Below, piece by piece: positions 8,110 to 16,066 of a stretch of 36,667 nt of DNA. The position numbers and the translations under genes were made by a program. Under the pieces are notes generated by a model. The model was not told where the DNA came from and ran no database searches. It was given only the letters and a program-made list of their open reading frames with translations. Source of the stretch: Rhizobium sp. (GTDB lineage: Bacteria > Pseudomonadota > Alphaproteobacteria > Rhizobiales > Rhizobiaceae); NCBI GenBank assembly GCA_029865885.1, contig JARXAK010000115.1:1-36667 (forward strand), in the 5' to 3' direction. The first letter of the stretch is position 1. The number at the start of each line of letters is the position of its first letter.

Positions 8110-9641
8110 TGGCGCAGCGCATCCATCTCATTCTCGGCGATCAGCTCAGTCATTCGCTGTCTGCGGTTGCCGATGCCGATCCGGAAGCCTCCCTCGTTCT
8201 CATGGCAGAAGTCATGAGCGAGGCGACCTATGTGAAGCATCACAAGAAGAAGATCGCCTTTCTCTTCTCCGCCATGCGGCACTTTGCGGAGGAACTGAAG
8301 GGGAAGGGTTTACAAGTCCGCTATGTGACGCTGGACGATCCCCAGAACTCGCAAAGCCTGAAAGGTGAGCTTGCCCGTGCGCTTGCCGAGACTGGTGCAG
8401 CTTCCGTCATCACCACGGAATGCGGGGAGTGGCGTCTGGCCGAGGAGATGCGTGGCTGGGAAACGGACCTCGGCGTGCCGGTCGAGATCCGAAAAGACGA
8501 TCGCTTCCTCTCTTCGATCGAGGACTTCCGCAGCTGGCGCAAGGGTCGCAAGCAGCTGCGGATGGAGTATTTCTATCGCGACATGCGCCGGCGTCACCGA
8601 GTGCTTCTGGACGGCGAGGAGCCGGTCGGCGGCAAATGGAATTTCGACGCCGAAAACCGCAAGCCGCCAGCCGCTGGCCTGAAAGGGCCTAAGCGGATCA
8701 GTCACGCCAAGGATGCAATCACGAAATCGGTGCTGGCGCTGGTCAACGAGCGCTTTGCCGGCCACATGGGCTCGCTCGACAGCTTCCATTTTGCGGTGAC
8801 TGCTGATCAGGCGGAGATCGAGCTGCAGCAGTTCATCGACGAGATCCTGCCTGACTTCGGCGACTATCAGGACGCGATGGTGAAGGGTGAGCCCTATCTC
8901 TACCACTCGCTTGTTTCCTCCTACCTAAACGCCGGCCTGCTTTTGCCGATCAACGTGATCCGCCGGGCAGAGGCCGCCTGGTTCGAGGGGCGGGCGCCGC
9001 TCAATACGGTCGAAGGTTTTATCCGGCAGATCCTCGGCTGGCGGGAATATGTGCGCGGCATCTACTGGACCGAGATGCCTGATTATGCGGGCTTGAACCA
9101 TCTCCAGGCCTCCCGCCCGCTGCCGCAGATATACTGGACGGCCAAGACCGACATGGCCTGCATGCAGGGTGCGATCGAGGACACGATCGAGCATGCCTAT
9201 TCGCATCATATCCAACGGCTGATGGTGACCGGCAACTTTGCCATGTTGGCCGGCATCGATCCGGTAGAGGTCTGCGACTGGTATCTCGCCGTCTATTCCG
9301 ACGCCTATGAATGGGTCGAATTGCCGAACACGCTCGGCATGGCGCTTTATGGCGACGGCGGGGTGATGGCGAGCAAGCCCTATGCGGCGAGCGGCAAATA
9401 CATCGACCGGATGAGCAATTTCTGCGGCGGCTGCCGCTATGATCCGAAGCTGACGACCGGGCCGAAGGCCTGTCCGTTCAACGCGCTCTACTGGGACTTC
9501 CTCGATCGCAACACGGAGAAGCTGGCGCGAAACCCCAGGCTTTCCAACATGTATGCGACCTGGCGCAGGATGGACCCTTTCAAGCAGGACGCCATCCGCA
9601 AACACGCCGCCAATGTGCTGGAGAGGCTGGATACGCTCTGA
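8103..9641 (+). CDS. phrB: Iron-sulfur bacterial cryptochrome/photolyase (FeS-BCP, PhrB-type (6-4) photolyase)
   Basis: This 512-residue flavoprotein belongs to the prokaryotic (6-4) photolyase class typified by Agrobacterium PhrB, which uses blue light to repair (6-4) photoproducts in DNA. Motifs recalled from PhrB are present: LILGDQLS at the N-terminus, HHKKKIAFLFSAMRHFAEEL, WNFDAENR, and the FAD-pocket stretch HHIQRLMVTGNFAMLAGIDP. The four [4Fe-4S] cysteines are Cys353, Cys441, Cys444 and Cys457, each shifted by exactly three from the PhrB ligands 350, 438, 441 and 454. Two starts are possible: ATG 8103, used here, and ATG 8109, which forms a TGATG junction with the SDR stop. No terminator is seen before the convergent ndvA, 15 nt away. 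Confidence 0.95.
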   Translation: MVMAQRIHLILGDQLSHSLSAVADADPEASLVLMAEVMSEATYVKHHKKKIAFLFSAMRHFAEELKGKGLQVRYVTLDDPQNSQSLKGELARALAETGAASVITTECGEWRLAEEMRGWETDLGVPVEIRKDDRFLSSIEDFRSWRKGRKQLRMEYFYRDMRRRHRVLLDGEEPVGGKWNFDAENRKPPAAGLKGPKRISHAKDAITKSVLALVNERFAGHMGSLDSFHFAVTADQAEIELQQFIDEILPDFGDYQDAMVKGEPYLYHSLVSSYLNAGLLLPINVIRRAEAAWFEGRAPLNTVEGFIRQILGWREYVRGIYWTEMPDYAGLNHLQASRPLPQIYWTAKTDMACMQGAIEDTIEHAYSHHIQRLMVTGNFAMLAGIDPVEVCDWYLAVYSDAYEWVELPNTLGMALYGDGGVMASKPYAASGKYIDRMSNFCGGCRYDPKLTTGPKACPFNALYWDFLDRNTEKLARNPRLSNMYATWRRMDPFKQDAIRKHAANVLERLDTL

Positions 9642-9656
9642 CTGACCCCAAATGGT

Positions 9657-11402
9657 TCAGATCGCCGGGCTCGGCTCTTCCTTGAGGAGGCCGCTGGTCC
9701 GCAGCAGCGAACTGAAGCGGCCACCCAGCGCGCTCAGCTGGTCGTAATTGCCCATTTCGATGACGTGGCCATGGTCGAGGAAGACGACGAGGTCGGCTTC
9801 GCGAATGGTCGAGAGGCGGTGGGCGATGATGAAGGTCGTGCGGTTCTTGCGCAGCCTGTCGATCGCTTCCTTCACCCGCGCCTCGGTTTCGACGTCGAGC
9901 GCGCTGGTTGCTTCGTCGAGCACGAGGATCGGCGCGTTCTTGAGGATCGCGCGGGCGATCGCGATGCGCTGGCGCTCGCCGCCGGACAGGCGGTTGCCGC
10001 GTTCGCCGACATGGGTGTCGTAGCCGATCATGCGGCTTTCGATAAAGTCGGTTGCCGCAGCGGCTTCTGCTGCCTGAATGATTTCTTCCTCGGTCGCGTC
10101 CTCGCGGCCCAGGCGGATATTGTCCTTGATCGAGCGGTTCAAAAGGCCCGCATCCTGGAAGACGGTCGCGATCGCATGACGCAGCGACTTGCGGGTCACC
10201 TTGGCGATGTCCTGCCCGTCGATCAGGATCTGGCCCGACTGCGGATCATAGACCCGCTGCAAGAGATTGATGAGCGTCGTCTTGCCGGCACCCGTCGGCC
10301 CGACAATTGCCACCGTCTGACCCGCGCGGACACGGAACGACACGTTGCGCACGCCCTGCGTGGTCGAGGCGAAGTCGAAGGACACGTCACGGAATTCGAC
10401 GTCGCCGCGAACCTGCTTGAGTTCGGCAGCGCCTGCGCGCTCCTCGCGTTCCTGAACCGCGTCCTCGAGCTTGTAGAAGTCCTCGAGCTTCGAGCGGGCC
10501 TCGAAGATCTGGTTCACGAAGGTGATCATCTGGTCGAGGCGCCCGATCAGCAGCGTGGCAAAACCGGTGAAGGCAATGATGTCCCCGACCTTCAACTCGC
10601 CGCGCTGTACGAGCAGCGTGCCGATCACGAGAATGACCAGCATCGATAGCGTCGATGCAATACGATTGAGGGCCCCGGCCAGCGCCCACCAGTCGAGCAC
10701 GGGATACTGCGCCGAAAGCAGTTTCGCTGTGTATTCCTTCAGCGCCCGCGTTTCGGCTTCAATGCGGTTGTAGCTGTGCAGGACAGAGACGTTGCTGATC
10801 GAGTCACTCACATGGGAAAAGACCGTATGATAGTGGCCTTCCACCGAGGCCTGCCCCTCTTTGGTTCTGTTCATCACGGTCTTGCCGATGATGACATATA
10901 AGACGGCCAGGACGATCAGGACGGTGGTCAGACGCACGTCCATGGAGAAGGCGGTCGGGATCAGCAGGGCTAGCGCAACGGCAGTCGCCAGATGCGTGCG
11001 CATGAATTCGAGCCAGAGGCCGAACAATGTCTCACCTGCGCGGAGCAGCGTGTGCAGCGCGTTCGAGGTTCCCCGCTGTTGATGCCAGCTGAGAGGCATG
11101 GAAATGATCTTGCTGAAGGATTCCGTCAACAGGTCGGCGCGACGTCCATGCGCCAGCCGGTCTGCCTGGCGGGCCACCAGCACATAGGCCACCGTGTTGA
11201 AGACGCCGAAGCAACCCCAGGCAATCAAGATTCCGGTCGCATCCTGCTTTTCAGCAATCGCGTCGACAATGCGCCCGAAAAGGATCGGCTCAAGGATCGT
11301 TATAACGGCAAGGACGATATTCGCGGCGACAACGAGTGACACCCGCAGCCTGTAGCGCGTTAGGTATTTCAGGGCCTTGAAATAAACCTGTAGCAGGGAC
11401 AA
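9657..11402 (-). CDS. ndvA: Cyclic beta-1,2-glucan ABC exporter NdvA/ChvA
   Basis: This 581-residue half-transporter moves cyclic beta-1,2-glucan from cytoplasm to periplasm and is needed for nodule invasion or plant attachment and for hypo-osmotic adaptation in rhizobia and agrobacteria. The N-terminal membrane domain of about 310 residues has around six helices. The nucleotide-binding domain has Walker A GPTGAGKTT (Lys374), signature LSGGERQR (472 onward), Walker B ILVLDEATSALD (Glu497) and the His switch AHRLSTI. The N-terminus (SLLQVYFKALKYL) matches the family start, and the initiation codon there is TTG, preceded by AAGGTGA about 9 nt upstream. It converges on phrB and diverges from the luxR gene across a 283-bp region. 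Unusually compactly, luxR and pyc separate it from ndvB. Confidence 0.96.
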   Translation of the reverse strand: MSLLQVYFKALKYLTRYRLRVSLVVAANIVLAVITILEPILFGRIVDAIAEKQDATGILIAWGCFGVFNTVAYVLVARQADRLAHGRRADLLTESFSKIISMPLSWHQQRGTSNALHTLLRAGETLFGLWLEFMRTHLATAVALALLIPTAFSMDVRLTTVLIVLAVLYVIIGKTVMNRTKEGQASVEGHYHTVFSHVSDSISNVSVLHSYNRIEAETRALKEYTAKLLSAQYPVLDWWALAGALNRIASTLSMLVILVIGTLLVQRGELKVGDIIAFTGFATLLIGRLDQMITFVNQIFEARSKLEDFYKLEDAVQEREERAGAAELKQVRGDVEFRDVSFDFASTTQGVRNVSFRVRAGQTVAIVGPTGAGKTTLINLLQRVYDPQSGQILIDGQDIAKVTRKSLRHAIATVFQDAGLLNRSIKDNIRLGREDATEEEIIQAAEAAAATDFIESRMIGYDTHVGERGNRLSGGERQRIAIARAILKNAPILVLDEATSALDVETEARVKEAIDRLRKNRTTFIIAHRLSTIREADLVVFLDHGHVIEMGNYDQLSALGGRFSSLLRTSGLLKEEPSPAI

Positions 11403-11685
11403 GCTGGTTCACCTTCGTTTTGCAAAGCGGCATGCGCCATAGATTTTTCCGCTGGTCACTCGAACCGGCCCGAAAGGATGCCTAATGCCACAGTCGGTCC
11501 ACCGCAAGATGCTGTTATGCTGCCCAGGGGCAAGATGCATGGCCATGACACGAAATCCGAGTTCGCGCTTTAAGTTTCCCATAACGGAATTTGACGATAA
11601 ACGTTCATATTGCTTCGGGTGGTTGAAAAAACCTCTGCTCGTGGCTTTTTAATGGTATTTTAGCCGGCGATTTTGGAGAAGTTTT
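11403..11685. promoter_or_regulatory. Divergent promoter region between ndvA and the luxR-type gene
   Basis: These 283 nt contain no credible gene. They must hold the leftward ndvA promoter and the rightward luxR promoter. The luxR side is AT-rich and offers a weak pair: TTGAAA (11623-11628) about 17 nt before TTTTTA/TTTTAA (11646-11652). Short palindromes are present, including CATGGCCATG (11538-11547) and TGCCC-AG-GGGCA around 11521, but none is a convincing 18-20 bp lux-type box. Confidence 0.5.
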
Positions 11686-12423
11686 GTGAATATCAACCAG
11701 TTGCTGCATTTCCTTGTCGTCGTGGACGAATGCCGAACTGCGACGGAGCTTGAGTCCGAACTCGAGAAACTCGTGCGCAGCTACGGTTTCGAGTATTATG
11801 GTCTCGTCCGACAACCGAAACCGGACGAGAATCAGATGAATCTCGTCCTGACCGGACACTGGCCTGAAGGCTGGCCGCAGCTCTATATCGCCAAGAAATA
11901 TGTTCTGACCGATCCCACAGTCCGCTATCTCGGCCAGGCACAAGCCGGTTTCCGTTGGCGGGATGCGCTGTATGCGTTCCGCAACGATCCGCATCGCAAG
12001 CGGATGGAACGCATGCTCAGTGACAGCATGCGTTTCGGCTTGGTGGACGGATACATCTTTCCGGTGCATGGCCGAACCGGTCTGCTCGGCAACATGACCG
12101 TCGGCGGTCGTCCGGTCGATCTCTCTCCCACGGAAATCGCGCTTTTCGATGCGGTGGCGAAGAAGGCCTATTGGCGCCTGATCGAATTGAAGCACCTGAG
12201 CGAAACAGATATCGTCAAGCCGATCGATACGCGCATGACCCGGCGTGAAATGGAAGTGCTGAACTATCTCGCCGATGGACTGACTTCGAACGAGATCAGC
12301 AAGATCCTCAAGATCTCCAACCACACCGTCGACTGGTACATGAATGGTATTCAGGACAAACTAAATGCCAAGAATCGCCAGCATGTCGTGGCTCTTTCGT
12401 TCCGTCTCGGGTTGGTAACCTGA
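11686..12423 (+). CDS. LuxR-family regulator with an autoinducer-binding domain (solo LuxR)
   Basis: This 245-residue regulator has an N-terminal autoinducer-binding domain (about 15-170) and a C-terminal GerE-type HTH (about 183-245; TRREMEVLNYLADGLTSNEI then SNHTVDWYMNGIQDKL). Counting against TraR/LasR, the acyl-homoserine-lactone pocket residues are all present with matching spacing: Trp63, Tyr67, Asp76-Pro77, Trp91 and a glycine at 122 (TraR Trp57, Tyr61, Asp70-Pro71, Trp85, Gly113). The start is a GTG preceded by GGAGAA at 5 nt. No luxI-type synthase lies in the window, so it looks like an orphan receptor. It sits between divergent ndvA and co-oriented pyc, and either could be a target; that is inference only. 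Confidence 0.9.
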   Translation: MNINQLLHFLVVVDECRTATELESELEKLVRSYGFEYYGLVRQPKPDENQMNLVLTGHWPEGWPQLYIAKKYVLTDPTVRYLGQAQAGFRWRDALYAFRNDPHRKRMERMLSDSMRFGLVDGYIFPVHGRTGLLGNMTVGGRPVDLSPTEIALFDAVAKKAYWRLIELKHLSETDIVKPIDTRMTRREMEVLNYLADGLTSNEISKILKISNHTVDWYMNGIQDKLNAKNRQHVVALSFRLGLVT

Positions 12424-12460
12424 GGGCGGACGGAATCTTCTCAAGGCCGGCCAAGGCAAA

Positions 12461-12489
12461 TTGAACTTCCTAAAACAACGCGCTATGAC
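12461..12489 (+). promoter_or_regulatory. Candidate promoter of pyc
   Basis: TTGAAC (12461-12466) and TATGAC (12484-12489) are separated by 17 nt in the 116-nt gap between luxR and pyc. This fits a housekeeping sigma-factor promoter and would give a leader of roughly 45 nt before the TTG start of pyc. Confidence 0.45.
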
Positions 12490-12539
12490 TTTTCTTCGCA
12501 GGTGCACAATGCCCTGGCATATCGTTGTGGGAGATCGAA

Positions 12540-15500
12540 TTGCCAATATCCAAGATCCTTGTTGCCAACCGTTCGGAAATTGCGATCCGCGTCTTTCGCG
12601 CCGCCAACGAGCTCGGTCTGAAAACGGTCGCCATATGGGCCGAGGAAGACAAACTCGCGCTGCACCGTTTCAAGGCGGACGAAAGTTATCAGGTTGGTCG
12701 AGGCCCGCACCTGGCGAGAGATCTCGGACCGATTGAAAGTTATCTGTCGATTGATGAAATCATCCGCGTCGCCAAGCTGTCGGGCGCGGATGCCATCCAT
12801 CCAGGTTATGGTCTGCTGTCGGAAAGTCCTGAATTTGTTGACGCCTGCAACGATGCAGGTCTGATTTTCATCGGTCCGAAGAGCGACACGATGCGGCAGC
12901 TCGGCAACAAGGTCGCCGCCCGCAATCTGGCGATCAGCGTCGGCGTGCCGGTCGTGCCCGCCACGAATCCGCTGCCGGATGATGAGGCCGAAATTCATCG
13001 TCTCGCCGCCGAGATCGGCTATCCCGTGATGCTGAAGGCCTCCTGGGGCGGCGGTGGTCGTGGCATGCGCGCCATCCGCGACCCGAAGGACCTGCTGCGT
13101 GAGGTCACGGAAGGCAAACGCGAGGCAATGGCCGCGTTCGGCAAGGACGAGGTCTACCTCGAGAAGCTGGTGGAGCGCGCCCGTCACGTCGAGAGCCAGG
13201 TGCTCGGCGACACGCATGGGAATGTCGTGCATCTCTTCGAGCGTGACTGCTCGATCCAGCGCCGCAACCAGAAGGTCGTCGAGCGCGCGCCGGCCCCCTA
13301 TCTCAATGAAGCCCAGCGCCAGGAACTGGCCGACTATTCGCTCCGGATCGCCCAGGCGACGAACTATATCGGCGCCGGCACCGTCGAGTATCTGATGGAT
13401 GCCGATACGGGCAAATTCTACTTCATCGAGGTCAATCCACGCATCCAGGTCGAGCACACCGTCACCGAAGTCGTGACCGGCATCGATATCGTCAAGGCGC
13501 AGATCCACATCCTTGACGGCCATGCGATCGGAACTCCGGAATCGGGCGTTCCGAAGCAGTCGGATATCCGCCTCAATGGTCATGCCCTGCAGTGCCGCAT
13601 CACGACCGAAGACCCGGAACAGAACTTCATTCCGGATTATGGCCGCATCACTGCCTATCGCTCGGCGGCCGGCTTCGGCATCCGTCTCGACGGCGGCACG
13701 GCCTATTCCGGCGCGATCATCACCCGCTACTATGACCCGCTGCTGGTCAAGGTGACGGCGTCGGGCAGTACGCCGCAGGAAGCAATCAGCCGCATGGACC
13801 GCGCGTTGCGCGAATTCCGTATCCGCGGCGTGGCAACCAACCTCACCTTCCTCGAGGCGATCATCGGTCACCCGAGCTTCCGTGATAACTCCTATACGAC
13901 CCGCTTCATCGACACGACGCCGGAGCTCTTCCAGCAGGTCAAGCGCCAGGACCGTGCGACCAAGCTCCTGACCTATCTCGCCGATGTGACGGTCAACGGC
14001 CATCCGGAGGTGAAGGGCCGTCCGAAGCCGCCGGCGGATGCCGCAGAACCGGTCATTCCCTTTATCGACGCTCCGATCAGGCCGGGCACCAAGCAGCTGC
14101 TCGACGAACTTGGCCCGAAGAAGTTTGGCGACTGGATGCGCGATGAAAAGCGGATCCTGATGACCGATACGACCATGCGCGATGGTCACCAGTCGCTGCT
14201 CGCGACACGTGTCCGCACGCATGATATCGCCAAGATCGCAGATACCTATGCACGGGCACTGCCGAACCTCTTCTCGCTTGAGTGCTGGGGTGGGGCGACC
14301 TTCGACGTTTCCATGCGCTTCCTGACGGAAGATCCCTGGGAGCGACTGCAGCTGGTGCGCGAAGGCGCGCCGAACCTGCTTCTGCAGATGCTGCTGCGCG
14401 GTGCAAACGGCGTCGGCTACAAGAACTACCCCGACAATGTGGTGAAGTATTTCGTCCGCCAGGCGGCCAAGGGCGGGATCGACCTTTTCCGTGTGTTCGA
14501 CTGCCTGAACTGGGTCGACAACATGCGCGTGTCGATGGATGCGGTCATTGAAGAGAACAAGCTCTGCGAGGCAGTGATCTGCTATACGGGCGACCTCCTG
14601 AACTCGGCGCGTCCGAAGTATGACCTGAAGTACTACACGGCACTTGCCGCCGATCTCGAAAAGGCCGGCGCGCACATCATCGCCGTCAAGGATATGGCGG
14701 GGCTTCTGAAGCCGGCGGCGGCCAAGGTGCTGTTCAAGGCGCTGCGCGAAGCCACCAGCCTGCCGATCCACTTCCACACGCACGATACCTCGGGCATTGC
14801 CGCTGCAACGGTGCTGGCCGCTGTCGAAGCAGGTGTGGATGCGGTGGACGCAGCCATGGATGCCTTCTCGGGCAACACGTCCCAGCCCTGCCTGGGCTCG
14901 ATCGTCGAGGCCCTGCGTGGCTCCGAACGTGATCCGGGTCTCGACCCGCACTGGATCCGTCGCCTGTCCTTCTACTGGGAAGCCGTTCGCACGCAGTATG
15001 CGGCCTTCGAAAGCGACCTCAAGGGGCCCGCTTCGGAAGTCTACCTTCACGAAATGCCAGGCGGCCAGTTCACCAACCTCAAGGAACAGGCCCGTTCGCT
15101 TGGTCTTGAAACCCGCTGGCACGAAGTGGCGCAGGCCTATGCCGATGCCAACCAGATGTTCGGTGATATCGTCAAGGTGACGCCGTCGTCCAAGGTTGTC
15201 GGCGACATGGCGCTGATGATGGTGAGCCAGGATCTGTCCGTGGCCGACGTCGAAAACCCGACCAAGGACATTGCCTTCCCGGACTCCGTCGTCTCCATGC
15301 TGAAGGGCGACCTCGGCCAGCCCCCGGGTGGTTGGCCTGAGACGCTGCAGAAGAAGGTGCTGAAGGGCGATCAGCCCTATACGGCGGTTCCTGGTTCGCT
15401 GCTGCCGCCGGCGGATCTGGATGCCGAACGCAAGACGATCGAGGAGAAGCTCGGCCGCGAGGTGACGGATTTCGAATTCGCCTCGTACCTGATGTATCCG

Positions 15501-16001
15501 AAGGTCTTTACCGATTACGCGCTGGCGGCCGATATCTATGGCCCAGTCTCGGTCATCCCGACGCCGCAGTATTTCTATGGCCTGCCGGCGGGTGAAGAAC
15601 TGTTTGTCGATCTCGAAAAGGGCAAGACGCTTGTCATCGTCAACCAGGCGATCGGTCATACTGACGACAAGGGCATGGTCACAGTGTTCTTCGAGCTGAA
15701 CGGTCAGCCGCGCCGCATCAAGGTTCCGGACCGCGCCCACGGTGCGTCCGGCAGCGCCATTCGCCGCAAGGCGGAAAACGGCAATTCCGCCCACCTCGGG
15801 GCACCGATGCCGGGCGTCATTTCGCAGGTTGCCGTCTCTGCCGGCCAGACGGTCAAGTCCGGCGACGTGCTGCTGTCGATCGAAGCCATGAAGATGGAAA
15901 CGGCGCTGCATGCCGATCGCGACGGCACGATTTCGGAAGTCCTGGTGCGCATCGGCGACCAGATCGACGCCAAGGATCTGCTGATCGTTTATTCGGCCTG
16001 A
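12540..16001 (+). CDS. pyc: Pyruvate carboxylase (single-chain, biotin-dependent)
   Basis: This 1,153-residue cytoplasmic enzyme carboxylates pyruvate to oxaloacetate using ATP, bicarbonate and biotin, the main anaplerotic step in rhizobia. Domains run in order: biotin carboxylase (about 1-450; glycine-rich SWGGGGRGMR, EVNPRIQVEHTVTE), carboxyltransferase (about 530-830; DTTMRDGHQSLLATR, metal ligands in IHFHTHDT, carbamylated Lys in VKDMAG), allosteric/tetramerisation region, and biotin carrier domain with EAMKMET, biotinyl Lys1118. Residue numbers run one behind the R. etli enzyme (Lys1119). The start is TTG at 12540, five nt after GGGAGA, because it reproduces the conserved (M)PISKILVANRSEIAIR; the frame remains open a few codons upstream. 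It converges on ndvB at a shared terminator. Confidence 0.97.
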   Translation: MPISKILVANRSEIAIRVFRAANELGLKTVAIWAEEDKLALHRFKADESYQVGRGPHLARDLGPIESYLSIDEIIRVAKLSGADAIHPGYGLLSESPEFVDACNDAGLIFIGPKSDTMRQLGNKVAARNLAISVGVPVVPATNPLPDDEAEIHRLAAEIGYPVMLKASWGGGGRGMRAIRDPKDLLREVTEGKREAMAAFGKDEVYLEKLVERARHVESQVLGDTHGNVVHLFERDCSIQRRNQKVVERAPAPYLNEAQRQELADYSLRIAQATNYIGAGTVEYLMDADTGKFYFIEVNPRIQVEHTVTEVVTGIDIVKAQIHILDGHAIGTPESGVPKQSDIRLNGHALQCRITTEDPEQNFIPDYGRITAYRSAAGFGIRLDGGTAYSGAIITRYYDPLLVKVTASGSTPQEAISRMDRALREFRIRGVATNLTFLEAIIGHPSFRDNSYTTRFIDTTPELFQQVKRQDRATKLLTYLADVTVNGHPEVKGRPKPPADAAEPVIPFIDAPIRPGTKQLLDELGPKKFGDWMRDEKRILMTDTTMRDGHQSLLATRVRTHDIAKIADTYARALPNLFSLECWGGATFDVSMRFLTEDPWERLQLVREGAPNLLLQMLLRGANGVGYKNYPDNVVKYFVRQAAKGGIDLFRVFDCLNWVDNMRVSMDAVIEENKLCEAVICYTGDLLNSARPKYDLKYYTALAADLEKAGAHIIAVKDMAGLLKPAAAKVLFKALREATSLPIHFHTHDTSGIAAATVLAAVEAGVDAVDAAMDAFSGNTSQPCLGSIVEALRGSERDPGLDPHWIRRLSFYWEAVRTQYAAFESDLKGPASEVYLHEMPGGQFTNLKEQARSLGLETRWHEVAQAYADANQMFGDIVKVTPSSKVVGDMALMMVSQDLSVADVENPTKDIAFPDSVVSMLKGDLGQPPGGWPETLQKKVLKGDQPYTAVPGSLLPPADLDAERKTIEEKLGREVTDFEFASYLMYPKVFTDYALAADIYGPVSVIPTPQYFYGLPAGEELFVDLEKGKTLVIVNQAIGHTDDKGMVTVFFELNGQPRRIKVPDRAHGASGSAIRRKAENGNSAHLGAPMPGVISQVAVSAGQTVKSGDVLLSIEAMKMETALHADRDGTISEVLVRIGDQIDAKDLLIVYSA

Positions 16002-16025
16002 CAGCTTCACGGATAGCCCAAATGA

Positions 16026-16059
16026 AAAGAGGCCCCGCCAGCGATGGCGGGGCCTCTTT
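16026..16059. terminator. Shared bidirectional terminator between pyc and ndvB
   Basis: AAAGAGGCCCCGCCA pairs perfectly with TGGCGGGGCCTCTTT (15 bp) around a GCGA (GNRA) tetraloop. The A-rich left flank and T-rich right flank allow it to end transcription from pyc (+) and from the convergent ndvB (-), whose stop codon is 8 nt to the right. Confidence 0.9.
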
Positions 16060-16066
16060 CGTTTGA

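Noticed and set aside
11521-11547. Possible lux-type box in the ndvA-luxR gap (TGCCC-AG-GGGCA and CATGGCCATG)
   Set aside because: The dyads are short and do not form an 18-20 bp symmetric site; kept only as a note in the intergenic entry.
12483-16010. A 1,175-codon open frame antisense to pyc
   Set aside because: Same cause as the ndvB shadow. The sense frame is an unmistakable pyruvate carboxylase and the antisense product has no recognisable domain.
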